A stretch of 64,000 bases of DNA from Capillimicrobium parvum (GCF_021172045.1 NZ_CP087164.1:744001-808000); one strand, 5' to 3'; counted from the stretch's first letter, positions 50,364 to 59,355 are shown. The notes: a model not told the origin generated them from the letters alone. Translations and numbers: made by a program.

Positions 50364-50696
50364 ATGTCCGCCCTTGCGCATCCCACGCCGCGGCGCGTCG
50401 TCGTGGCCGGCGGTGGCATGGGCGCCATGGCGTCGATCATGGCGTTGCGCGAGGCCGGCGAAGACCGGCTGCGCGTCACGCTGGTGGCGCCCGACGGCGG
50501 AGAGCTCGAGTACGACTCGCTCGTGGTCGCCACCGGCGCAGCGGCGGCCGCCACGTACCCGGAGCCCCTGACGTTCTCCGACACGGACCCGTCGTGTCTG
50601 CACAGCCTGCTGCACCGGATCGAGCACTCGACTGCCCGTCGGTCCGGCTCAGAGGGCCTGCACGTGGACGTCGAGCCGGCCGGCCGGCCGCGATGA
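50364..50696 (+). pseudogene. Internally deleted NAD(P)/FAD oxidoreductase remnant
   Basis: The 110-codon frame starts with a good FAD-binding N-terminus (RRVVVAGGGMGAMASIMALR, then RVTLVAPDG). It passes directly into GELEYDSLVVATGA, which in NDH2/sulfide:quinone-type flavoproteins lies some 70 or more residues later. PEPLTFSDTD and HSLLHRIE follow, then the frame ends where the family would have 200 more residues. The fragment thus has two deletions. It overlaps the ArsA-type gene by ATGA, so it may still be translated to help the next gene's translation. Confidence 0.7.
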
Positions 50697-51700
50697 GCGG
50701 GTCCGGCCCCGCCGCGGCGGCGCTGTCGCGGCGCCTGGTGTTCGTCACCGGCAAGGGCGGCACGGGCAAGACGACCGCGGCGGCGGCGCTCGCCCTCGCG
50801 GCCAGGCGGATGGGACGAGCCACGGTCGCCTGCGAGGTCTCGGGCCACACGCAGGTGCCGCGGCTCCTGGGGTCCGAGACGGCGATCGCGACGATGTCGA
50901 TCGATCCGCGCCTGGCGCTGCGCGAATGGCTCTCGCGATTGATCGGCGGCCCCGGTGCGGCGCTGCTCACGCGGCCCCAGACGTTCGGCTACTTCGTCGC
51001 GGCCGCGCCCGGCGCGCTGGAGCTGATCACGCTCGGCAAGGCATGGGACCTGACCCGGGCCGATCCACGTCGCCACCGCGAGGCGTTCGAGTCGGTGGTG
51101 CTCGACGGGCCATCGACCGGGCAGGCCGAGGGAATGCTCCGCGCGCCGTCGACGTACGCGGCGCTGGGGCGGGCGGGCCCGGTCGGCGTCGAGGCTGCGC
51201 AGTTGCGCGACGCCGTGGCGGATCCGTCGAGCAGCGCCGTGGTCGTCACGACGCTGCTGACCGAGCTCTGCGTGAGCGAGACGCTCGAGTTCGCAGGCCG
51301 CGCCGAGGAGATCGTCGGCCGCCGGCCCGACCTGGTCGTCGTCAACCAGGTCCTCCCCGACCGCTTCACCGCCTTGGACCTGCGGCGCCTGCGCCGCGCG
51401 GTCGACGCTGCGCGCGACCCGACGCTCGATGCGGCCGAGCAGGTCGTGCAGCTGGCCTGCGACCGCGCGCGATCGCAGGCACGTCAGTTCGAGCGGCTGC
51501 GCGCCGGCGTCTCCTCGCCGATCGTGGAGCTGCCGTTCGTCGCCGCCGGCGCGCTGGGGCTCCGTGAGCTGACGGCGTTGAGCCAGTTGCTCTGGCGCCC
51601 AACCTACGATTGGACCGGTGTGCGCGCAGATCGTGGTCGGCTTCGACGATTCGGGCCCCGCCCGGGACGCGCTGGCGCTTGCGGAGCTGCTTGCCGGTGA
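50693..51700 (+). CDS. ArsA-type anion-transport-like ATPase
   Basis: A 335-residue single-domain ATPase of the ArsA/GET3 (MinD-like) group with the deviant Walker A GKGGTGKTT at 20-28 and VVLDGPSTG as the switch II-like segment. The ATG overlaps the preceding remnant by ATGA. The C-terminal 27 codons overlap the following universal stress gene by 83 bases; that tail is Arg/Gly-rich and unlike the family, so the natural stop may have been lost. No arsenite genes are nearby. Paired single-domain ArsA proteins occur in actinobacterial dormancy regions, but the function is unknown. Confidence 0.75.
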   Translation: MSGSGPAAAALSRRLVFVTGKGGTGKTTAAAALALAARRMGRATVACEVSGHTQVPRLLGSETAIATMSIDPRLALREWLSRLIGGPGAALLTRPQTFGYFVAAAPGALELITLGKAWDLTRADPRRHREAFESVVLDGPSTGQAEGMLRAPSTYAALGRAGPVGVEAAQLRDAVADPSSSAVVVTTLLTELCVSETLEFAGRAEEIVGRRPDLVVVNQVLPDRFTALDLRRLRRAVDAARDPTLDAAEQVVQLACDRARSQARQFERLRAGVSSPIVELPFVAAGALGLRELTALSQLLWRPTYDWTGVRADRGRLRRFGPRPGRAGACGAACR

Positions 51701-52490
51701 TACGACGGAGATCGTGTTGGTCTGCGCGTACCGGGCCGGCTCGCTGTCGGCGCGGGTGACGCCGCCCGAGTACGGGGCGTCCGGCCGCGACGACGCGGAG
51801 GCGCGCCTCGCCGTCGCGGCGGAGCGCCTCCACGGGCGGACCGGCGTGCGCTTCGTCACGCGCGCCGCGCGATCGGCGGCTGCGGCGCTGCACGAAGTCG
51901 CCGAGGAGGCCGACGCTGAGCTCGTCGTGGTCGGCTCGTCGCATCGCGGGGCCCTGCGCCGCATCCTGCCCGGGACGACCGCGGCACAGGTGCTGTCGGC
52001 CGCGCCGTGCGCGGTCGCGGTCGCGCCGATCGGGTTCTCGGAGAACCGGCCCGGCCGCATCCAGAGCGTCGGCGCCGGCTTCGACGGCGGTCCCGAGTCG
52101 GCCGGGGCGCTCCAGCGCGCCGCGCGCCTCGCCGTCGAGCAGCGGGCGGTGCTGCGCGCGTTCGCGGTCGTGGAGCCGGTGGAGCGGACGTTCGGCTGGG
52201 CCGGGGACTGGATCTATCCCGAGTACGTGGCGGATGCGGTCGCCACGATGCGCGAGGAGCTCGCCGCCGCGCGGGGTGCGCTGCACGAGGCGCCGCGCCG
52301 GGTGACCGAGGAGGTGCTCGAGGGCGATCCGGCGACGGAGCTGGTGCGCGTCTCGGAGCAGGTGGACGTCCTCGTCCTCGGATCGCGCGGATACGGCCCG
52401 GTCGGCCGGCTCGTGGTCGGCAGCGTCGCCGCCCGCGTCGCGACCGCGGCGGCCTGCCCGCTGGTGCTCTGTCCGCGCGCGGGGGAGTGA
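51618..52490 (+). CDS. Universal stress protein, two-domain
   Basis: A 290-residue protein with two tandem Usp domains (about 1-137 and 145-288). Both have the ATP-binding glycine pattern: VVGSSHRGALRRILPGTTA and VLGSRGYGPVGRLVVGSVA. The GTG start lies inside the 3' end of the ArsA-type gene. ATP-binding Usp proteins act in hypoxia, starvation and persistence. It is one of three in the island. Confidence 0.85.
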   Translation: MCAQIVVGFDDSGPARDALALAELLAGDTTEIVLVCAYRAGSLSARVTPPEYGASGRDDAEARLAVAAERLHGRTGVRFVTRAARSAAAALHEVAEEADAELVVVGSSHRGALRRILPGTTAAQVLSAAPCAVAVAPIGFSENRPGRIQSVGAGFDGGPESAGALQRAARLAVEQRAVLRAFAVVEPVERTFGWAGDWIYPEYVADAVATMREELAAARGALHEAPRRVTEEVLEGDPATELVRVSEQVDVLVLGSRGYGPVGRLVVGSVAARVATAAACPLVLCPRAGE

Positions 52491-52503
52491 GCGAACCGCC
52501 GCG

Positions 52504-53157
52504 CTACGCGCCGGGGCCGATCAGGTTGCGTTCGAGCGCGTAGGCGACGAGCTCGGCGCGCGTCGTGCGCCCGAGCTTGCGCTGGATGTGCGCGCGGTGC
52601 GACTCGACGGTGCGGACGCTGAGGAACAGCTGCTCGGCGATCTCGGAGTTCGTGTTGCCGAGGGCGATGAGGCGCAGGACCTCGACCTCGCGATCGCTCA
52701 GGTCGTCCGCGGGGGCGGCCGGCATGGCGGGTTCCGCGGCGAGCCGGGCCCCGAGCTTCGGGTTCAGGTACGTGTCGCCCCTCGCCGCGGCACGAACCGC
52801 CTCGACGAGCTCGTCGTCGGCGGCCTCCTTGAGGACGTAGCCGGACGCGCCCGACTGGAGCGCCTCGCGCGCGAAGCGGGGTTCGTTCTGCATCGTCAGC
52901 ACGACGATCGCGGTCCCCGGCACGTCCTCGCGCAGCTGCGGGATGGACGGCAGGCTCGACTCGTCGCCCAGGTTGAGGTCGAGCACGAGCACGTCGGGAC
53001 GGATCGCCCGCACCTTGCGCAAGGTCTCGGCGAGATCGCCCGCCTCGGCGATGACCTCCATCTCGTCCTCGTGCTCCAGCACGAACCGCAGGCCGCTGCG
53101 GACCACCGCGTGATCGTCGGCCAGCACGATCCGGATCTCAGTCTGTTCCTCGCTCAC
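52504..53157 (-). CDS. NarL/DevR-family response regulator
   Basis: A 217-residue regulator with a receiver domain (IRIVLADDHAVVRSGLR; phospho-acceptor Asp60 in VLVLDLNL) and a LuxR-type HTH at about 148-210 (LSDREVEVLRLIALG, VRTVESHRAHI). It starts at a GTG at 53157. The sensor kinase with GAF domains lies 28 bases upstream on the same strand, so the pair resembles DevS/DevR (DosS/DosR). Likely targets are the neighbouring Usp genes. Confidence 0.9.
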   Translation of the reverse strand: MSEEQTEIRIVLADDHAVVRSGLRFVLEHEDEMEVIAEAGDLAETLRKVRAIRPDVLVLDLNLGDESSLPSIPQLREDVPGTAIVVLTMQNEPRFAREALQSGASGYVLKEAADDELVEAVRAAARGDTYLNPKLGARLAAEPAMPAAPADDLSDREVEVLRLIALGNTNSEIAEQLFLSVRTVESHRAHIQRKLGRTTRAELVAYALERNLIGPGA

Positions 53158-53185
53158 GACGTGCGACCATAACGGACGCGACGGC

Positions 53186-54892
53186 TCACCCCGCGACGGC
53201 CTGCACGACCTGGTCGCTCGGCGGAAGGAAGGCGCGCACGACCGTCCCGCCGCGCTCACCCGGTTCGACGCTGAGGGTTCCGTGGACGAGGTCGACGCGC
53301 TCGCGCATGCCCACGAGCCCGAACCCTTCGTGTCGCTCTCGGGCGTCGTCGCCGGCGGTCCCGCCGATGCCGACCCCGTCGTCGGCGACGGCGAGCCGGA
53401 TCGCGCCATGCTCGTCCTCCACGACCGTCACGGTGACCTTGGTCGCGCGCGCATGCTTGACGACGTTGGTGAGCGCCTCCTGCACGATGCGGTACACCGC
53501 GTCCTCGACGACCGCCGGGTGCCGGCTCTCCGCGCGGCCCTGCTCGTAGGCGAGGTCCGCATGCAGGTTGATGTTGAGGCCCGACGTCTGCCCGACGCGC
53601 TCGACGAGCCCCTCGAGCGCGGCCGCCGTCCCGAACTCGTCCAGCGCGGCGGGGCGCAGGTCGGTGATGAGGCGCCGCAGCGCCGCGATCGCGTCGCCGA
53701 TCTGGTCGACGGCCGTTTCGAGGACTCGACCGACGGTCTCGGGGTCCTGCTGGCGGCGGGCGCCGGACAGCATGACCTTCAGCCCGGCGAGGGACTGCAG
53801 CGTCTCGTCATGCAGCTCCCGGGCCCAGCGCTGGCGCTCGCGCTCGGAGGCCTCGATGCTGCGCCGCAGGCCCTGCGCGGCGACGTTCTGGGCGGTCGCC
53901 ACCGCGGTCGCGGCGCTGGCGGCGAAGCTCTCGAGGAGATGCTCGTCCTCGGCGGTGAACTCCTCACGCTCCCCGCGGTCGAACGCCGCGAGCACGCCGA
54001 GCCGCCGGCCGCGGAACTGCAGGGGCACCATGAGCCCGGTCGTCGCGTCGATGCGATCCGCCAGCGTGAAGCGCAGCTGCTCGGAGAGGTTGTGCAGCCG
54101 CATCGAGCGGCCCGAGCTCATCACCGATCCACTGACCGACCCCTCCAGCGGCACGCGCGTACCGGGGAGATCCGGGGCGAGCCGCCCGGCGACCGCGGTG
54201 ACCTCGAGCTCGTCGCCGACCGCCAGCAGGATCAGCATGCCGCGGGCGTCGACGAGGGCGCGCGCACGCTTGACGACGAGCTCCAGGACCCGGTTGAGGT
54301 CGGTCTCGCCACCGACCGCGCGTGCGATCGCCGCGGTCGCCTCCATGGCGTTGACGGCGTGCTCGAGCTCGGCCCGCCGCGCGTGCTCGTTGCTGTAGGC
54401 CCGGGCGTTGTCGATGGCCACGCCCGCCCAACCGGCGAGCAGGACGATCGCCTCCTCGTCGGCCTCGTCGAAGCCGGCGGCGCCCTGCTTGTCGGTGAGG
54501 TACAGGTTGCCCCAGGCTTCCCCGCGGACGAGGATCGGCACGCCGAGGAACGACCCCATCGGCGGATGGCCGAGCGGGAACCCGTACGAGCGTGCGTGCT
54601 CGCCGACATCGTCGAGGCGCAGCGGCTTGGGGTCGCGGATCAGGACGCCCAGCACGCCCCGACCGCGCGGCAGGTCGCCGATCGCCCCGTGCGCCTCGGG
54701 GTCGATGCCGATGGTCAGGAAGCGCTCGAGCTGCCGGCGCTCCTCGTCGAGGATGCCGAGCGCGGCGTAGCGGGCGCCGGTGAGCTCGCGCGCCTCCTCG
54801 AGCACGCGCTGCAGCACCGTCTCGAGGTCCAGTTCGGACACGACGGTCCGGCTGACGTCCACCACTCTGCGCAGGCGAGCTTCCTCGAGCAT
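53186..54892 (-). CDS. GAF-domain sensor histidine kinase, DevS-like
   Basis: A 568-residue cytoplasmic kinase with two GAF domains (about 23-165 and 198-338), a HisKA_3 dimerisation helix with His361 in WARELHDETLQSLAG, and an HATPase domain with DGVGIGG and GFGLVGMRERV. The arrangement is that of DevS/DosT, where the first GAF binds haem to sense oxygen, NO or CO. I cannot confirm a haem-ligating histidine here. No membrane segment is seen. The start at 54892 excludes an upstream frame without similarity. It acts with the regulator at 52504. Confidence 0.9.
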   Translation of the reverse strand: MLEEARLRRVVDVSRTVVSELDLETVLQRVLEEARELTGARYAALGILDEERRQLERFLTIGIDPEAHGAIGDLPRGRGVLGVLIRDPKPLRLDDVGEHARSYGFPLGHPPMGSFLGVPILVRGEAWGNLYLTDKQGAAGFDEADEEAIVLLAGWAGVAIDNARAYSNEHARRAELEHAVNAMEATAAIARAVGGETDLNRVLELVVKRARALVDARGMLILLAVGDELEVTAVAGRLAPDLPGTRVPLEGSVSGSVMSSGRSMRLHNLSEQLRFTLADRIDATTGLMVPLQFRGRRLGVLAAFDRGEREEFTAEDEHLLESFAASAATAVATAQNVAAQGLRRSIEASERERQRWARELHDETLQSLAGLKVMLSGARRQQDPETVGRVLETAVDQIGDAIAALRRLITDLRPAALDEFGTAAALEGLVERVGQTSGLNINLHADLAYEQGRAESRHPAVVEDAVYRIVQEALTNVVKHARATKVTVTVVEDEHGAIRLAVADDGVGIGGTAGDDARERHEGFGLVGMRERVDLVHGTLSVEPGERGGTVVRAFLPPSDQVVQAVAG

Positions 54893-54969
54893 GTCGAAGA
54901 GCCAGCATACGGCCGCCGTCCGCCGCGCGGAGACCGGACGTCGCCGCGCCGGTGTGCGACTACGTCTGC

Positions 54970-55866
54970 TCAGACGCTGGTTTCGGCGACGGCCTCGGGC
55001 GCCGCCTCCCGCTCGTGGGCGCTGCGCGGAACGACGATCACCGGGCACGCCGCCTCACGCACCACGCGATGGGCGGTCGCACCGGCGAGCACCCGCCGAA
55101 CCGGCCCGTAGCCGCGCGATCCGAGGACCAGCAGGTCGGTGCGGTGCGACAGCATCAGCAGCTGCTCGACCGCGTCGCCGACCCGCACGTCGGTCTCCTC
55201 GCCCTCCCCGGCCACCTCGCCCAGGGCGTGCTCGGCACGCTCGCGCATGCGCTCTTGGTCGGCGCGCCGGTCGGGGCGGTCGTTGTAGCGCTCCCACCCC
55301 GCCGGGGCCGAGTCCAGCGCCGTCATGAGGTACAGCGTGCCGCCGGTCGCGGCGGCGATCCGGCGGGCCGTCTCGACCGCGTGCGCGGCGTCCGGCGAGC
55401 CGTCGTAGCCCGCGGCGATGCGCGCGGGCCGCCAGGCGGCCGCGGCCAGCCCGCGGGGCGCGACGGCCACCGCGCAGGGCGCGCCGTGCAGCACACGCTC
55501 GGTGTGCGAGCCGAGCGCGATGCGCCCCACGCTGCCGCGGTGGCTCGAGCCGACGACGAGGATCTCGGCCTGCGTGCGGACCGCCGCGTCGTGGAGGCCG
55601 CCGACGGTGGACCTGTGGGAGTCGACGATGCGCCGGTACGGCAGGGGACATCCCTCGCCGGCCCGGTCGACGATGTCCTGGGACTCCTGCTCGAGCGGCG
55701 CGACAGGCGGCCCGCCGAGGGCGATGGAGTCCGCGAGCGGGTCGAACGGATAGACGTGCACGATCGCCAGCTCGGCGCCGAGGGCCCCGGCCAGCGTGGC
55801 CCCGAGCGCCACGGCGTCGCGCGCTGCATCGCGTTCGTCGACGCCTACGAGGATGGTCTGGGACAT
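54970..55866 (-). CDS. Universal stress protein, two-domain
   Basis: A 298-residue tandem Usp protein. The ATP-binding motifs VVGSSHRGSVGRIALGSHT and VLGSRGYGPVRRVLAGATA close each half. It starts with MSQTILVGVDERDAA. It lies upstream of the DevS-like kinase on the same strand. Upstream of it is an alcohol dehydrogenase remnant. Confidence 0.87.
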   Translation of the reverse strand: MSQTILVGVDERDAARDAVALGATLAGALGAELAIVHVYPFDPLADSIALGGPPVAPLEQESQDIVDRAGEGCPLPYRRIVDSHRSTVGGLHDAAVRTQAEILVVGSSHRGSVGRIALGSHTERVLHGAPCAVAVAPRGLAAAAWRPARIAAGYDGSPDAAHAVETARRIAAATGGTLYLMTALDSAPAGWERYNDRPDRRADQERMRERAEHALGEVAGEGEETDVRVGDAVEQLLMLSHRTDLLVLGSRGYGPVRRVLAGATAHRVVREAACPVIVVPRSAHEREAAPEAVAETSV

Positions 55867-55989
55867 GAGATGGCCTCCGGGACTATTGGTGCAACGCGGC
55901 TCACGCGCTGCCGGTGGAATCGAGGTGCAGGCGCATCCAGGCGCCAGGTTGACGAGCCCACCGAGGTCGCCCTCCCTGCCGCCACCCGA

Positions 55990-56065
55990 TCGCAGCCAGG
56001 CTCCCGGACGGGCACGTCCTCGATGGACAGCGGCTGATCGAACGGTGAACCACGGCGGCCTTCAC
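55990..56065 (-). pseudogene. N-terminal remnant of a zinc alcohol dehydrogenase
   Basis: On the minus strand a GGAGG ribosome binding site (56074-56078) precedes a GTG at 56065 encoding VKAAVVHR. After a one-base loss near 56041-56046 the next frame gives FDQPLSIEDVPVREPG. Together these match the start of zinc-dependent alcohol dehydrogenases (MKAAVVHxFxxPLxIEDVPxPEPG). Nothing recognisable of the catalytic or NAD domains follows. The remaining gap to the Usp gene and up to the sulfatase (55867-56178) holds no other gene. Confidence 0.65.
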
Positions 56066-56178
56066 GACTCATACCTCCACGGGCGGGTCGGACACGACGA
56101 TCCCAGCGCGCGGGCGACCCGGCATCCGCCCGTCGCCCCGAGGCCGATCCGCACTTCTCCGCAGCGCCGGAGCGCGGG

Positions 56179-57498
56179 CTACGGTGTCCCCGGGCCGGCG
56201 ATGCGCGTCGTCGGCTCGGACGACGACACCTGGTCGGGCAGGTTGATCTCGGCGCCCGGCGGCGCCGGCACCGGGCCGTCGAGCAGCGGATCACGGGTCT
56301 CGCGCATCCAGCGCTCGAGCCGCGCGGCGAGCTCCCGGCGCACGTCGGCGTAGGCCGGATCGGCGGCCAGGTTGTCGCCCTCGTCCGGGTCGAAGATCAG
56401 GTCGTACAGCTGTTCGCGGTCGACGTGCCGGTCGGCCCACCCGTAGCGCAGCAGCAGCTCCTTGCTGGGTCCGTCGTCGGTGTTCGCCAGGACCGGCAGG
56501 TCGCGGTCGCCGAAGCGACGGATGTACTTGAAGCGCTCCGTGCGGACGGCGCGCTGCGGCTCGTAGGCCGTGTGGAACGTCGCCTCGGCGAAGATCGCCT
56601 CATGGAGCGCGCCGGTCTCCCGGCGGGCCAGCGGCAGCAGCGACCGCCCCTGCACGAACGGCGGGTGCTCGACGCCCGCGAGGTCGCAGAGCGTGGGGTA
56701 GAGGTCGAGGTGGGAGACGAGCGCGTCGATCACGCGCCCGCCGCCGAAGCCGCCGGGCCCGGCGAGGATGAGGGCCACGCCGAGCCCGCGGTCATAGAGC
56801 GTGGCCTTGGCGCCGGGGAACGCGATGCCGTGGTCGGTGGTGAAGACGACGAGCGTGCTCTCGGCGAGCCCGTGGAGGTCGAGCGCCTGCAGGACCGCGC
56901 CGACGCCCTGGTCGAGGATGCGCGCGCTCGCCTTGAAGCCGGCCATGTCCCGGCGGGTCTCCGGCGCGTCGGGGAGATTGGCGGGCGGCAGGCTGGTCAG
57001 CGCGTCACGGACCGCGGACGGGGCGAAGAAGTCGCGGTGCGTCTCGAAGAAGCCGACCGAGAGGAAGAAGGGCTGCGGCGGGCGGTTCGAGAGGACGTCG
57101 ATCGCGATCGGCGCGACGCTCGCGACGTGGGTCGTCGGGACCTTGTAGACGCGGTCGTAGCCGATCGCGGCCGGGTCGCGGGCGATGTGCTGCTCGCCGA
57201 TCATCGCCGACCAGTAGCCCGCCTCGCGCAGCGTGTGCACGATGTGCTGGCGGGGGTCGTTGAGCGCGAAGCCGCGGTGCGCGAGCCCGATCATGCCGTT
57301 GTTGTGGCCGTACTGGCCGGTGAGGAGCGCGGCACGGCTGCCCGAGCAGGTCGGCACGGCGCAGAACGCCTGGCGGAACAGCACGCCCTGGTCGGCGAGG
57401 TGCTGGAGGTTCGGGGTCTGCACCGGATGGCCGTACGGCTGGATCCAGCGCCCGGTGTCATGCGAATGCAGATACAGGACGTTGGGCCGCAGCGCCAT
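56179..57498 (-). CDS. Sulfatase family protein
   Basis: A 439-residue sulfatase that would hydrolyse a sulfate ester or sulfamate. HSHDTGRWIQPYG near the N-terminus and VVFTTDHGIAFPGAK later carry metal-binding residues, as in heparan N-sulfatase-like members. The formylglycine site reads CSGSR (Cys51-Arg55), with Gly in place of the usual Pro or Ala. No signal peptide is seen, so it may be cytoplasmic. The start at 57498 begins the family similarity. It stands apart from any carbohydrate genes. No anaerobic sulfatase-maturing enzyme lies in the window. Confidence 0.87.
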   Translation of the reverse strand: MALRPNVLYLHSHDTGRWIQPYGHPVQTPNLQHLADQGVLFRQAFCAVPTCSGSRAALLTGQYGHNNGMIGLAHRGFALNDPRQHIVHTLREAGYWSAMIGEQHIARDPAAIGYDRVYKVPTTHVASVAPIAIDVLSNRPPQPFFLSVGFFETHRDFFAPSAVRDALTSLPPANLPDAPETRRDMAGFKASARILDQGVGAVLQALDLHGLAESTLVVFTTDHGIAFPGAKATLYDRGLGVALILAGPGGFGGGRVIDALVSHLDLYPTLCDLAGVEHPPFVQGRSLLPLARRETGALHEAIFAEATFHTAYEPQRAVRTERFKYIRRFGDRDLPVLANTDDGPSKELLLRYGWADRHVDREQLYDLIFDPDEGDNLAADPAYADVRRELAARLERWMRETRDPLLDGPVPAPPGAEINLPDQVSSSEPTTRIAGPGTP

Positions 57499-57563
57499 GG
57501 GGCGCGACGTTACCGCGCGCGTCCGGCGCCGGCGGCCGTGTGGTCGCGGCGCACCCGGCGAGA

Positions 57564-58424
57564 TCAGGCGCCGATGGCGAGGACGCCGATCACGTCGAGG
57601 GTCGAGACGATGCCCATCGGCCAGCCCTCGGCGTCCGTCACGACGGCGTGGCTCGTCGCGTGCTCGACGAGGCGCCCGGCGACGACGTCGAGCGGGTCGT
57701 TGGAGTCGACGGTCAACGGCTCGGTGGCGGCGATGTCGCGCGCGCGGGCGTCGCCCTGGCCGCCGACGACCGCGCCGAGGACGTCGAGGTCGGAGGCGAC
57801 GGACCAGCCGAGGTGCCCGCCGGCGGCCGCGGGCGGCCGTCCCATGACCGTCGCGCAATGGATGCGGTGGCGGGCCAGGATCGCGGCGAGGTCGTGCACG
57901 GACGTGGCCGGAGAGACCGCGATCATGCCGAGATGCGCGACGTCGCGGGCTCGAGCGCGTTCGAGCCGGCGCTCGCTCAGCGCCGGGCGGGCGGGGTGGG
58001 GTCGCGGTCGCCCCGCGCTGCGCGGGTCGATGCCGCCGATCATCGCGACCACGTCGAAGGCGGACAGGACGCCGCGGGGCGCATCGTCGCTCGGCCCCTG
58101 GACGAGCGCGTGGGTCGCCTCGGCGTCGACGAGTGCGCGCGCGGCGGTCGCGAGCGGCGTCTCGGGGGTGAGGATGGGGACCGGATTGCCGCCGGCGTTC
58201 GCCCGGGAGCCCGGGCCGCCGCTGACGGCGGCCGCGAGCACGTCGAGGTCGGAGGTCATCCGGGGCCGGCCGTCGCCGTCGACCATGACCCCGTGGACCT
58301 GGTGCGCCGCCATGACGGCGGCGACGGTGCGCAGGCCGGCGCCCGCGGGCGCGCTGAGCACGCCGGGGTGCATCGCGAACCCGACGGTGAGGTTCGTGAG
58401 GGCGGTGGGCGCGCGGTCCGGCAT
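57564..58424 (-). CDS. CBS-domain protein
   Basis: A 286-residue protein made of four CBS motifs (two Bateman modules), for example HPGVLSAPAGAGLRTVAAVM, DAEATHALVQG and MGIVSTLDVIGVL. CBS pairs bind adenine nucleotides. No catalytic domain is attached. It starts four bases after the stop of a Usp gene on the same strand, so both are likely co-transcribed. A role as energy sensor in the stress island fits. Confidence 0.82.
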   Translation of the reverse strand: MPDRAPTALTNLTVGFAMHPGVLSAPAGAGLRTVAAVMAAHQVHGVMVDGDGRPRMTSDLDVLAAAVSGGPGSRANAGGNPVPILTPETPLATAARALVDAEATHALVQGPSDDAPRGVLSAFDVVAMIGGIDPRSAGRPRPHPARPALSERRLERARARDVAHLGMIAVSPATSVHDLAAILARHRIHCATVMGRPPAAAGGHLGWSVASDLDVLGAVVGGQGDARARDIAATEPLTVDSNDPLDVVAGRLVEHATSHAVVTDAEGWPMGIVSTLDVIGVLAIGA

Positions 58425-58428
58425 CTCG

Positions 58429-59355
58429 TCAGCCGCGGCCGGCCGGGGGGACGGCCGCGCCCGCCTGCTCGCCACCGCCTGGGTCGTCGGCCAGGGACGC
58501 GGACGCGGACGCGGCGCGGGGCGTGATCAGGACCGGGCAGGCGGCGGCCTCGGCGACGCGGCCCGCGACCGTGCCCACCAGCGCGCGGCGCAGCGGCCCG
58601 TAGCCTCGGGAGCCCATGACGAGCAGGTCCAGCCGGCCGCTGGCGAGGACCAGCTCCTGCGCCGTCAACCCGTCGATGACCTCGAGCGTGGCGTCCACCC
58701 CCTCGAGCCCGGCCAACGCTCTGGTCCCTGCATCCTTCGCGGCCTCGTGCATGTCGTCGCGGACGTCGGGATAGATCCAGGCGCTGGCCCAGCCGTCGGC
58801 GACGCCGGTGATGTCGACCACCGTGAGGACGGTGAGCTTGGCCTGGTGGTCGCGGGCGATCTGCGCCGCGCGCTGGAGGGCTTGGGCGGATTCGGGCTGA
58901 TCGGTGAAGGCGATGCCGATGCGTCGCAGCTCGGGCGGGTGATCGCGCAGGCCGGCGGGCGCGACGGCGACGGCGCAGGGAGCGGCGTGCAGGACCTGTC
59001 GCGTCACCGAGCCGGGGATCACGCGGCCGATGGCGCCGCGGTGCGAGCTGCCGACGACGAGCAGATCCGCGGCCGAGCGCTCGGTCTCGTCGTGCAGGCC
59101 GGCGCCCGCGGAGAAGGCGCCGCGCACCTCGTAGCGCGTGTTCGGCCGGTCCCCGAGTCGGGCCCGGGCCTCCTTCAGGCGCTCGTGGGCCTGGACCGCG
59201 AGGCTCTCCTCGGAGATCGGATCGTCGGAGATCTCGGGCGGGTGGACGCAGCAGACGACGATCTCGGTGGCGGGTCCCGCGAGCGCCTGCGTGAGCGCGA
59301 GCGCGTCGTGCGCCTGGGGGGACGCGTCGAAGCCGATGACGATGGTCGAGAACAT
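58429..59355 (-). CDS. Universal stress protein, two-domain
   Basis: A 308-residue tandem Usp protein beginning MFSTIVIGFDASPQA. ATP-binding motifs are VVGSSHRGAIGRVIPGSVT and VMGSRGYGPLRRALVGTVA. About 25 extra residues at the C-terminus are Ala/Gly-rich. It is the third Usp of the island and forms an operon with the CBS protein. Confidence 0.87.
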   Translation of the reverse strand: MFSTIVIGFDASPQAHDALALTQALAGPATEIVVCCVHPPEISDDPISEESLAVQAHERLKEARARLGDRPNTRYEVRGAFSAGAGLHDETERSAADLLVVGSSHRGAIGRVIPGSVTRQVLHAAPCAVAVAPAGLRDHPPELRRIGIAFTDQPESAQALQRAAQIARDHQAKLTVLTVVDITGVADGWASAWIYPDVRDDMHEAAKDAGTRALAGLEGVDATLEVIDGLTAQELVLASGRLDLLVMGSRGYGPLRRALVGTVAGRVAEAAACPVLITPRAASASASLADDPGGGEQAGAAVPPAGRG

